Assembly: GCA_963922205.1 (NCBI GenBank)
Contig: CAWUHX010000381.1
Coordinates: 1 to 64,000 of the forward strand
Direction: 5' to 3'
Origin: Romanomermis culicivorax
Taxonomy: Eukaryota > Nematoda > Enoplea > Mermithida > Mermithidae
Length of the DNA stretch: 64,000 bases
In this document: positions 46,773 through 55,500 of the stretch, piece by piece
Layout of the letters: each line of letters starts with the position of its first letter
How positions within the stretch are numbered: the stretch's first letter is position 1
The notes under the pieces: model-generated
Told to the model about the DNA's origin: nothing
Databases searched by the model: none
What the model saw: the letters and a program-made list of their open reading frames with translations, nothing else
Translations under genes and position numbers: made by a program

Positions 46773-48530
46773 TTGCAAACACCGTTTGTAAATATTTTGT
46801 TTGTAATAAACTGGGCCTTCGTAACACTACTGTTCTTAGGAATGAGCTCTGCAACACATGCTACTCAATACCAATTTTGTGGTCTTTCAAGAAGCGGTCA
46901 TCCACTTGAGTTACCTCAAAAAGTTGAATGCAAACCACCAAAATCTTCGTGGAGTCCACAACGCATGAATGTTACAGTATATGTACCTATTTCTGATCCA
47001 ATCACGACTAAAGCATGGAAATGGAATCGGAAGGTATGCACGAATACTGGTTTCTTCGGAATCAGAAGGTATGCACGAATACTGGTTTCTTCGGATCTAG
47101 GGGCATTACTGCAGACATCATAACCACTCAGCACCTCGCGCCTGTGGCATGTACACTGGCACATCCCACAAAGGTGTTTGGTTTACAAAAGCTCGTGGAA
47201 ATACGTCCTGGCTTTTATAGCACTAACCAAACACTGGAGGTGATGTACTCATGGTGCTGCAATGACGTCTGCAAGACAGTGACTAACCTCTTCATCGAGG
47301 AGGGACAGGTCGCTTCGTGGGATGGCACTACAGCTCTAAGTACCTTAGGAGATGTAGGTGGATGCAGTCCGACTGCAGGTCAATGCACTACTCTTGACGG
47401 GGTAATTGCCTGCTACAAACTTTACAGCACAGTGTCATTATCGCCCACAGGGTAATTACACTGCGTCTGTATCAGGGAACCACATCATCGTGGATGATTT
47501 GCAGGTTGCCCTGAAGATCCCGGGAAACTCTCGTATGTTTGGGCTGTGTCCTGACCTCCGGTCGAATACAGTAAGAATGGATCAGGGTCTTCTTCTACGC
47601 ATCCACGGAAGATTTAACTTGACCCACAGGTTGTTCGGATTGGCAAAGGATTCTGTCCCTGACCCCGTCAATGCCAAACTGAACTATCTGGCTCAGCAGA
47701 TCAAGGAGTCGGAAATTAACAATTTTCGATTCATGTGGCTTGAGTTGTGCTCTCACGCTCAACGCTACCTTGATCTGACTTGGCAGTTGCTTTGTACCCT
47801 CGGAGCCTGGGCATTCCTTCAAAGGAATGATCTGACGGCAGAATTTACGGGTGAAGCACTGACGATATGGCCATGTCAAAAGGTCAACGCCGTCTACCAT
47901 TCGTACCGAGTGGGGGACACCTGTTACAAGTATCTACCCGTACAGGTTGGCGGTACCATTTATTTTGCCACCCCCGGTGGCCCGGATCTCACTAAATTCA
48001 GCCCGAAGGTGCCGTGTGACCACCACTTCACAGGGATTTTCTGAAATTGCTCTGGCTGGTTTACTGAGTCTGGCACGGTCCATGTGAGCCACATTCCGCT
48101 TGAGCTGTTCTGGAAACAGTGCTTCAACGTCACTCACTTTGACGCTCCTGCGCTTTTCCATGATCAGTTGACAATGACCCCTTCAAGTTTTGCTTTCTTT
48201 AAACAGTACGTTTACAAGACTGAGCAGATTGAAGCAGTCTTAAACCGGTTGGTAAACTTTACTGCTGGTCTATCCCTCCAACCCGATACTATCTATCAAG
48301 CCGTTGCAGGGGTGGGAACTGACATCAAATCCTCACTGGAAGGTGTTGGTCTGGCAGCAAACCACGTGATTACTGGCCAACAGCACAACCTCATGCAGGG
48401 CTTACAGTCTCTCTTGAGTGGACCAGTGCAGTTGATCTTTAACACACTTATTGCCCTGACAGTGCTGGCCGGTACAGGATTTCTCATCTACGCTGGGATC
48501 TCCTATTACCTCAGTTACTGCCTGCGGAAA
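46773..48530 (+). pseudogene. Envelope/fusion-glycoprotein-like region, broken
   Basis: Begins with a signal-peptide-like hydrophobic run (residues ~7-30 of the 46773 ORF). It continues as a Cys-rich ectodomain with several N-x-S/T sequons and a GFFG motif, and ends in a ~30-residue membrane segment (residues ~115-147 of the 48084 ORF) followed by a basic RKR. Layout fits a viral-type membrane glycoprotein; the family is not assigned. The frame changes near 47025-47094 (35-bp tandem duplication) and near 47440-47455, and a TGA interrupts at 48042-48044. The membrane end is in frame with the protease region downstream, which is unusual. Confidence 0.7.
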
Positions 48531-50426
48531 AGACAGGTTGGGTTTGTTAGCCAATACTCTCCGTTGAACCTCCTCCGGAAAGTTCAATGTTGGGTAGGTT
48601 TTCATTACGTACAGAATGATGTGCCAACTCAGTTAGACAGGATCACTCCGTGTTTTGTCATACTAGTTGACCACAAGGAAACCCCTGCTTTCCTTGATAC
48701 TGGTTGCCCACGGACTATCATTAGTCAACGCCTTCACAAAGCGCTGATCAAAGAAAGTCTGAAGGCGGCGATGGCCTTCCAGCAACATCACGACTTTAAC
48801 CCATTGATGAGTATCAATGGGAAAGCTGTTCATACCCTCCTTTCAGGACTGTATGAGATAATGTTGCCTGGAACCCGTCAGCCACACACAGGAGTAGATA
48901 TACATCTCCATGTGTGTAAGACCACGTCTCCTTTCTGGGCACCGGTCGATCTGATTCTTGGATTGGACTTCCTAGAACAATTCCAGAATATTACGTTTGA
49001 TTACCAACAACATGTCTGTCGATTGAATGCAGTAGAATTACCCCTTCTCTTGACCACGGCTGAGATTGATCAGGTCGATCCCTGGTGGGAGAACACACGT
49101 TCACTATCAAGGGCCTCATATCGGTCCGGGTCCCGATCAAGATCAAGGACTTCATCCATTTCTCGGCCACCCTCGCGAGCCTCCTCAGTTGCCTCATCAC
49201 GTGGGTCGACCAGAGGAAGCCGGACTTCTAGACAGGCTAGTGGTTATTTTATGGCCAGGTCAGGATCAACTTGTCCTAGGCCACCGCCTGGAAGTTCTCC
49301 AGTTACACTAGAGAAAGGCCGGTTTCGCGAGCCTAGTGATTCTGATGCACCTGCATCCGCTGTACTAGAGGTGCCACCACTCTCGGATGCTGAGGTCGAA
49401 TCACTGGGAGCTACTCAGAGCTCCGGAGAACGATCAGATCATGTACTCACTGTTCAGGTCAATCCTACTCCTAGGACCAACCCAGAAACCTCGGTTGGTT
49501 ATGCTCTGGTAGGACTACTCCGACGCACTGGTTTGCCAATACCAAGGCGAACCAATGCGCCAGAGTCGAGCTTTGATGACTCTGTGCCTGACCCAGGTCA
49601 TGTAGTATCAGCTTTCTACCCCACTGAAATGAGGACCCCTCATATCAAGGTTCTACTGAACAATTGGGTAGAGGCCAAAGCTCTAATTGATACAGGGGCA
49701 GTTTTCTCGCTCTTGGATCACAAGTTGGCGGTTCAGTTACCCGACTTGACACTCACAGAGACTAGGGCTCGTCCCATAGCAGCTAATAGGTCTCCGATCT
49801 TACTGCTGGGCGCTGCTTATGTCACGGTGACAGTGGCTGATGTTTCTGAATGGATTCAGGTCCAAATTCAGGAAAATTGTTCGGCTGAACCAGTCTTGGG
49901 GACGAACTTCCTCAGACGATTCAATTGTGTCAGTTTGAACTGGGAGAAATCCTTTCTTCAGTTCAAGGAACTTCGAGTTCCGTGTGGGGGCCTCATCCTC
50001 AATCCACCTTCTGCTCGTGGGGCACTACCCTTGCAGGAGTTGATTGTCCTTGAGCCTCGCCCGCTAACACAATTCACTGCACCTGTGCCTGCATTGTATG
50101 CAACTGTACCCGAAGTGGCTTTCTTTCCTAAGCCTCTTTTGGGACAGCAACGCAGTGTGTACTTCGCTGGTACTGTGAGTACGGTGACCAATGGTCACAT
50201 ACCCCTACAGGTAGTCAACTCGAGTACACACTCAGTGGTTCTCTACCCCTACACGACCATCGGTCATGTGCAGATGCATTCTGATTCCCCACAGGGATCG
50301 GCGGTCAAGTCTGATACCATTCTTGACCATAAGTGGGTTGAAGCAAATGCTGTGATATCCTCAGATATCTCCACACAGGATAAAGCAGCGCTGCTCGACC
50401 TGCTGGTCGCATTTACTGACCTCTAG
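48084..50426 (+). CDS. Membrane segment fused to two retropepsin domains (LTR element)
   Basis: 780 codons. Residues 1-~110 are the juxtamembrane part of the glycoprotein-like region, ~115-147 a membrane span. A first aspartic protease follows (LDTGCPRTIIS, DTG at 205-207; ILGLDFLEQF near 293). A Ser/Arg-rich basic linker lies at ~350-392. A second protease domain follows (ALIDTGAVFSLLD, DTG at ~536; VLGTNFL near 602). The ORF ends at an in-frame TAG (50424-50426) just before RT. In Metaviridae one protease processes Gag-Pol; a second DTG domain may be catalytic, a dimer partner or a relic. The natural start is probably upstream, because a stop at 48042 splits the preceding region. Confidence 0.75.
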   Translation: MSHIPLELFWKQCFNVTHFDAPALFHDQLTMTPSSFAFFKQYVYKTEQIEAVLNRLVNFTAGLSLQPDTIYQAVAGVGTDIKSSLEGVGLAANHVITGQQHNLMQGLQSLLSGPVQLIFNTLIALTVLAGTGFLIYAGISYYLSYCLRKRQVGFVSQYSPLNLLRKVQCWVGFHYVQNDVPTQLDRITPCFVILVDHKETPAFLDTGCPRTIISQRLHKALIKESLKAAMAFQQHHDFNPLMSINGKAVHTLLSGLYEIMLPGTRQPHTGVDIHLHVCKTTSPFWAPVDLILGLDFLEQFQNITFDYQQHVCRLNAVELPLLLTTAEIDQVDPWWENTRSLSRASYRSGSRSRSRTSSISRPPSRASSVASSRGSTRGSRTSRQASGYFMARSGSTCPRPPPGSSPVTLEKGRFREPSDSDAPASAVLEVPPLSDAEVESLGATQSSGERSDHVLTVQVNPTPRTNPETSVGYALVGLLRRTGLPIPRRTNAPESSFDDSVPDPGHVVSAFYPTEMRTPHIKVLLNNWVEAKALIDTGAVFSLLDHKLAVQLPDLTLTETRARPIAANRSPILLLGAAYVTVTVADVSEWIQVQIQENCSAEPVLGTNFLRRFNCVSLNWEKSFLQFKELRVPCGGLILNPPSARGALPLQELIVLEPRPLTQFTAPVPALYATVPEVAFFPKPLLGQQRSVYFAGTVSTVTNGHIPLQVVNSSTHSVVLYPYTTIGHVQMHSDSPQGSAVKSDTILDHKWVEANAVISSDISTQDKAALLDLLVAFTDL

Positions 50427-51065
50427 GCTATTGATGGAAAGGACAGAGGTTCCACTGACCTCGTGCACCACGAGATCAGCAGGGGTGATGCTCGCCCAGT
50501 CCGCTGTTTCCCTTACCGCACCGCGCCCAAGGAAAAGGATCTCATCATACAAGGAGTCAAAGCGCTCCTGGAAAAAGGCATTATTCGCCCTAGTACCTCA
50601 CCCTGGGCTACTAACACCCTCCTGGTTCACAAGAAAAATGGGTCACACCGGATGTGTGTTGATTTTCGTGGTCTTAACGAAGTTACGAAAAATGATGTCT
50701 ATCCTCTCCCACGGATTGATGAAATCCTGGACACACTCAAGGGTATGAAATACTTTACTACCCTTGATCAGGCTAATGCCTACTGGTCTATACCTATTGC
50801 CGAGGCAGACAAAGAGAAAATGGCGTTTAATACGCCTATTGGACTTTACGAGTTCAACTATCTGCCTTTTGGTCTTTGCAATGCCCCTGGGACGTTTCAA
50901 CGCCTCATGGATCTGCTTCTTACAGGATTGCAGTGGGGCACTGCATTGACCTATCTCGATGACATCTTGGGGTTCGGGAACTCTCACACCCAGATGCTTG
51001 AGCGCCTGATGGATGTGTTTACGCGTCTCTGTCAGGGTGGAAAAGTGCAAGTTCTCGCACTCTGA
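50427..51065 (+). pseudogene. Reverse transcriptase N-terminal part (LTR element)
   Basis: Same frame as the preceding protease ORF, separated from it only by the TAG. Motifs: RPSTSPWATNTLLVHKK, MCVDFRGLN, FTTLDQANAYW, LPFGLCNAPGTFQ and the catalytic TYLDDILGF, all typical of Ty3/Gypsy RT. The frame is lost near 51030-51040, shortly after the catalytic box. The remainder of RT continues in another frame. Confidence 0.88.
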
Positions 51066-51954
51066 GGTAGAATATCTCGGGTACCGCATCTCACAGAAGG
51101 GTCTCGAGCCGGGTAAAGTCAAATTGGCCGCCGTCCAGGCTATACCCATTCCACAAAACGCTAAAGACATCAAGTCTTTTCTTGGTCTTGTGTCTTACTA
51201 TAGGCGTTTCATCCCTGGTTGCGCTCGGCTCAGCGAGCCGCTGACCAAGCTCTTACGGAAGGAAGTTACCTTCCAGTGGTCAAAACCTCAGCAAGTGGCG
51301 TTCAACGAACTCCGAAGGCTGTTGCTGAACCCTCCTGTCCTACGCCATCCGGACTTTACGAAATCCTTCATACTTCAAACTGATGCAAGTATTTCAGGGA
51401 TAGGAGCAGTTCTGAGCCAGTTAGACGAAAATGGATACGACCATCCTGTTGCGTACGCCAGTCGAGGGTTAACAGCAGCTGAGAAGAACTACACTATTAC
51501 GGAGTTAGAGACTCTCGCTGTTGTCCATTTCGTTAAGCACTTTCGGCCTTACCTCTTTCAACATGAGGTCGTCGTCCAGACCGATCACACTGCTGTAAAG
51601 GTGGTGTTAGAGAAACCGAACCCTTCGTCCGGGATAGCTCGGTGGGGCCTCGTGCTAGCTGAATTCAAACTGACTATTCGGCCGCAAAAAGGTCGGTCTA
51701 ATGGTAATGCCGACGCATTATCACGCCTTCCCGATCCCAATTCCCTTGCCGGGGAGAGTATTGACGATATTCCCCTATACAGACCTGAGGGAGAAATTAT
51801 GATGATATCGGATGGTGCGCAGCACCTGGCGAATTCATCCGATAGGACCACCAATGGTGTGAGCACCTGGCCAGGTCTGAGTCTTATGCAGAGATATCAC
51901 AGGATGCGCAGCACCATGACCTTCTCGCAACTCAGTTTGAGGATCCGGAACTAG
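51013..51954 (+). pseudogene. RT thumb and RNase H (LTR element)
   Basis: Starts in the shifted frame: EKCKFSHSEVEYLGY and SFLGLVSYYRRFIP (RT thumb/connection), then RNase H with QTDAS, TELETLAVV, TDHTAV and DALSRLP. Only the last ~25 codons read out of frame. The sequence linking to integrase resumes in another frame near 51880. Enzymatic role: degradation of RNA in RNA-DNA hybrids during reverse transcription. Confidence 0.88.
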
Positions 51955-52076
51955 CCTCCATTCTTAGGTCACTAAAACCCTACGGTAATCAGAATGATGT
52001 TAATGGCTACCACCTGCTGGATAACATCCTTCAGAAGTGGACAGGCGAGTCCAACAAGATTGTTGTCCCTCGATCA

Positions 52077-53270
52077 ATGGTTACTACCATTATTGAGGCT
52101 CACCACAACGACATTCTTGCTGGACACTTTGGTGCAAAACATACCGCGAGGCTTATAGCCCGTCGGTACCACTGGCCTTCCCTCAGTGCGGATGTCAAGT
52201 CCTTTTGTCAGCGGTGTGATCTTTGCCAATGGAATAAACCCGCAAGACAAAAGACCCGTGCAACTCTGAAACCGATCTCCATTACGGGTCCGTTTCACCA
52301 AGTCGGTGTCGACTGTATGGGACCAATGACCACTAGTGAAAATGGAAACCAATTTATTGTAGTCTTTATAGACTACTTTACTAAATGGGTCGAAGCTTTC
52401 GCTACTCCGGACATAACTGCGCAGACCATAGCTCGACTCTTTGTTACACAAATTGTCTGCAGACATGGGGCACTGCAGATTCTTCAGTCTGATCGTGGTA
52501 CTGATTTCACGTCCAAACTGATGACTGAAATCACTGCCATTTGTTCAACTAAGAAAATCCACTCCACCGCTTATCATCCTATGACAAATGGAGAAGTGGA
52601 AAGAGCTAATCAAACGCTAGCTACACAGCTACGTATGTATGTCCACCACGGTCATACTGATTGGGATGAACACCTGCCGTACTCTGTGTTCGCTGTCAAC
52701 ATTAGCATGAATGAGTCCACAGGGTATTCACCCTTTGAGCTCATGTATGGGCGTACACCCATGCTACCTGTTGATGCAGCGCTCTCCTTCAACCCTCCAG
52801 CCCATATCATAGATGTTTCTACTTATGATATGGAGGTCAAACGGCATTTTACAAATGCCTTGACCTTGATCCAGAGCAGAATTGAGAGATCACAGGCGGC
52901 TTATGCTAGGTCCTACGACCGCATGGCTCGAGATGTCTCTTACAAAGTTGGGGATCAGGTGCTCAAACTGCGCACCACCAGAAAACGTGGTCTAACGCCC
53001 AAACTATTGCCCATTTATGATGGACCCTACTTTGTCACGAATGTGGCATATCCCAATGTCACTATTCGACTTGAGACTGACCAAGAAGATACTGTGCATG
53101 TCAATCAGCTTAGACGCTACGTGTCATCTACTCAGCCTACAGAAGAAGAGGAGATACCTTCCACTTCACAGGTCATCGAGACGGCACCTTTGTTGATCCC
53201 GTCAACAAATAGAGATTTTACACAAGATCTCATTGACCCACATCTTGATGCAGAGGTCTCGGACCCGTAA
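52077..53270 (+). CDS. Integrase with GPY/F-type C-terminus (LTR element)
   Basis: 397 codons. N-terminal HHCC zinc module (HHND...H, CQRCDLC). Core with VDCMGPM, SDRGTDF and GEVERANQ giving the D,D-35-E triad. The C-terminal YDGPYFVTN and VNQLRRYV are the GPY/F module. The real coding start is upstream of 52077 in the same frame, from about 51880. The integrase would insert the cDNA into host DNA. No chromodomain is recognisable. Confidence 0.88.
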   Translation: MVTTIIEAHHNDILAGHFGAKHTARLIARRYHWPSLSADVKSFCQRCDLCQWNKPARQKTRATLKPISITGPFHQVGVDCMGPMTTSENGNQFIVVFIDYFTKWVEAFATPDITAQTIARLFVTQIVCRHGALQILQSDRGTDFTSKLMTEITAICSTKKIHSTAYHPMTNGEVERANQTLATQLRMYVHHGHTDWDEHLPYSVFAVNISMNESTGYSPFELMYGRTPMLPVDAALSFNPPAHIIDVSTYDMEVKRHFTNALTLIQSRIERSQAAYARSYDRMARDVSYKVGDQVLKLRTTRKRGLTPKLLPIYDGPYFVTNVAYPNVTIRLETDQEDTVHVNQLRRYVSSTQPTEEEEIPSTSQVIETAPLLIPSTNRDFTQDLIDPHLDAEVSDP

Positions 53271-53734
53271 TCAAGTAGCTCTTCTCTTCTTTACTTATGG
53301 ATGGGGTCATCCTTTTTCGAAGGACCGCCGTGCCCCTCACAGGATACCCACTCCTGTTCCATGCTGGAATAGCAGTGTAAAGAAGAGAATGAGCAGCGAT
53401 CAATGCATCTAAAACTAGGGTATTGCTTCACATTACAGGCGCATCCGTGCGAAAGCCTATACCTCGCCTTTAAAATTTTTCTTTTAGTCTCGTTTCAGAT
53501 TTTACAAATCAACCGACAATTGGCAACTTCACCGAAGGGATCAAATGACGTCAGCAACTTCACGCATCTCCAATCGACATCAGCAGCTTCACGCAACATT
53601 GACATAATTCCACAAACCAGAACGCACCGGAAAACCGCTGGACCATCGACCGCTCGCCGTCACCATCACTTGAACATTTGACCCCCCGACAGACACGCAC
53701 AAGGACGAGGACGCCCTTTTTCGAAGGACCGCCG
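53271..53734 (+). other. 3' internal region with a 22-bp direct repeat
   Basis: CCTTTTTCGAAGGACCGCCG plus TG occurs at 53311-53332 and again at 53715-53736, where its last two bases are the start of the 3' LTR. The 400 bp between contain a 92-codon ORF with no domain. A classical polypurine tract is not obvious before the LTR. Confidence 0.6.
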
Positions 53735-55144
53735 TGTCACGTGCCGACAGATTTCGTCGAACGTCACGTGATTCACATCACACTTTTCCATTATGTTTTT
53801 CGTTATGTTTTGTGTTACAGTAATTTACATCAATTTTGCGTTTCGTTTTTATACTTTTTACATGCAATTTATGTGTGTACTTTTTATGTTTATTTCTGTT
53901 GCTTTCGCGCACTTTTATTTCCGTTTCGATTTATTATTTTCAATCACACACGTAGACTACGGTATGTACCCGCTAGTCAAGAATTTCCGTTAGAGATAAG
54001 CTCTCCGAGCTCATCGCTGTAATTAGAGCACAACGTGCACTTCTTATCAGTAAAAACTAGCGACGTTTTGCAACGTGAAACGACTAGTTGGAAATTCTCA
54101 CTAGTGACGTTCCTATGTTAAGCATGGAGAGTGAAAACTCGCCCCAATGCTTAACGTTGTGAACTGGAAAATGTCTATGTGATCATAGGCATCTTCTGCA
54201 ACGATTTCGGCTGCAGAAGTTAGCTTGGGGGAGTGTTAACTCCGCCCAAGGCATACTGTAGTTTATGGAGCCCTTTAAAAGGGCATGTTTCTTCTTTTTG
54301 TCACTCATTATTGGGCCTAACTGGTTCTTCGTGTTCAGCTTTTCGTCCGCATCCGCCGTCGTCGATATTTTATTATATTTTATTATTGTCAACTGCGTTT
54401 CGCCACACGTCGAATAAATTAGCGTATTCGTACCCCGACCTACACATACCCGTCACCCTACAGTAACCCGACCATAGGAACCCGTCCCCGTTTATTGTAG
54501 AGCCCCGTCGCCCCTCACCGAGGAAACGTCCGTTATCACCGCCTGCCAACCAGCAGCTGCGGAACCCCATGCCGAATCGCTCGGATTCCCGTTCCCGTAC
54601 ATCGCCGTCCGTAGGACCCCAATTTGACCCCTAACCCGTCGCCCAGCGCCGAGTAATTTGAGAAGAGGTGTCATAAGTCTTCTCAGGGGTTATTAGTATT
54701 GAGGGTATATTTGTGGGAGTCTCCCCTAAGCTAGTTTTCCCCTGGAAGGACCCTCAGTTAAGAAAGCCCTCAGAGGGCCAATAAGGGGATTTAGGTTAAC
54801 AATCGGGTCCCCTACAATATGCCATTCCGCGAATGGCACCATCCCCCATTCCGGTGAATAAGGACTAGGGATTGGCACCCCCGACCCGGCCGCGTTGTCC
54901 ATTATTCTACAGCATTAACCCTAGGACAAGGCTGAGGTACACCATAGGTTTACCTGTGGTAGTACCAGCTGGGTTGGGTTCCCGAAACAGAAACACATAC
55001 TGGAGCCACCCCATGGGGTCACAGCATGTCACCTACCGTGTCATGGCCATGTTTCCTATGGGATGTGGTACGGGTTTCCCCGTCAATGTGACTGATCACA
55101 CATCTGTTTAATGTGACATGGCTCCACTTCTGTTTAATGTGACA
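53735..55144 (+). repeat. 3' LTR
   Basis: 1410 bp with the same ends as the 5' LTR. TATA-like CCCTTTAAAAGGG at about 54271-54283, AATAAA at 54413-54418. Contains an insertion of a few tens of bases relative to the 5' LTR near 54490-54530. Confidence 0.92.
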
Positions 55145-55500
55145 GTTGCATAGCAAACCTGCTAAACTCAAGTTTACCGCAGATAGCTGCTTTTTGATAG
55201 CACGCGATTTCGGTCTCTGACCACGTGTTAGCAGAATTCTGAAATGAAGGAGTATAAAACCCGCTCTTTATTTCAATGAACTAAGCGCGATAATTTAAAA
55301 CTTGAGATACAATATGACATAAAAAGAACAATTGCAAGGCTTAAAGCCGCCGAAATGACGACAAACTTTGGTAAAAAAAGACGAAACCCCCAAAATGCCA
55401 TTAGCTATAGCCGAAAAGAAAATAAATAAAAACCAGTAAACAAACGACCACGGAAAAATTAGGTAGTCTCGTTGAGCAGAATTTCTCGCCGTCCACCGAA
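55145..55500. other. Spacer between LTR element and SKP2, probable SKP2 3' UTR
   Basis: No coding sequence. It lies immediately downstream (minus strand) of the SKP2 stop and probably contains its 3' UTR. No minus-strand AATAAA position was assigned with confidence. Confidence 0.45.

Larger units (their letters stand above)
43640..55144 (+). mobile_element. Ty3/Gypsy-type LTR retroelement with glycoprotein-like region upstream of pol
   Basis: An 11.5-kb element is bounded by LTRs of 1363 and 1410 bp (TGTCAC...GTGACA). The order is: PBS-like TGG at 45003, ~1.2-kb leader, a small ORF, a secretory/membrane glycoprotein-like region (46773-~48530), two retropepsins, RT, RNase H, integrase with GPY/F motif. 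No gag is recognised. The order of RT, RNase H and integrase is that of Metaviridae. The two LTRs differ by roughly 4% over their first 400 bp by eye, and the coding region has several frameshifts and stops, so this copy is not recent. No target duplication is present. Confidence 0.9.

Noticed and set aside
46334..46909. 191-codon Trp/Arg-rich ORF
   Set aside because: It overlaps the 46249-46734 ORF in another frame and its composition looks like a shadow of Pro/Thr/Val codons.
50424..50426. Programmed readthrough TAG between protease and RT
   Set aside because: The frame is the same on both sides, but the copy has other stops and frameshifts and the context is not a known leaky one. Simple damage is more likely.
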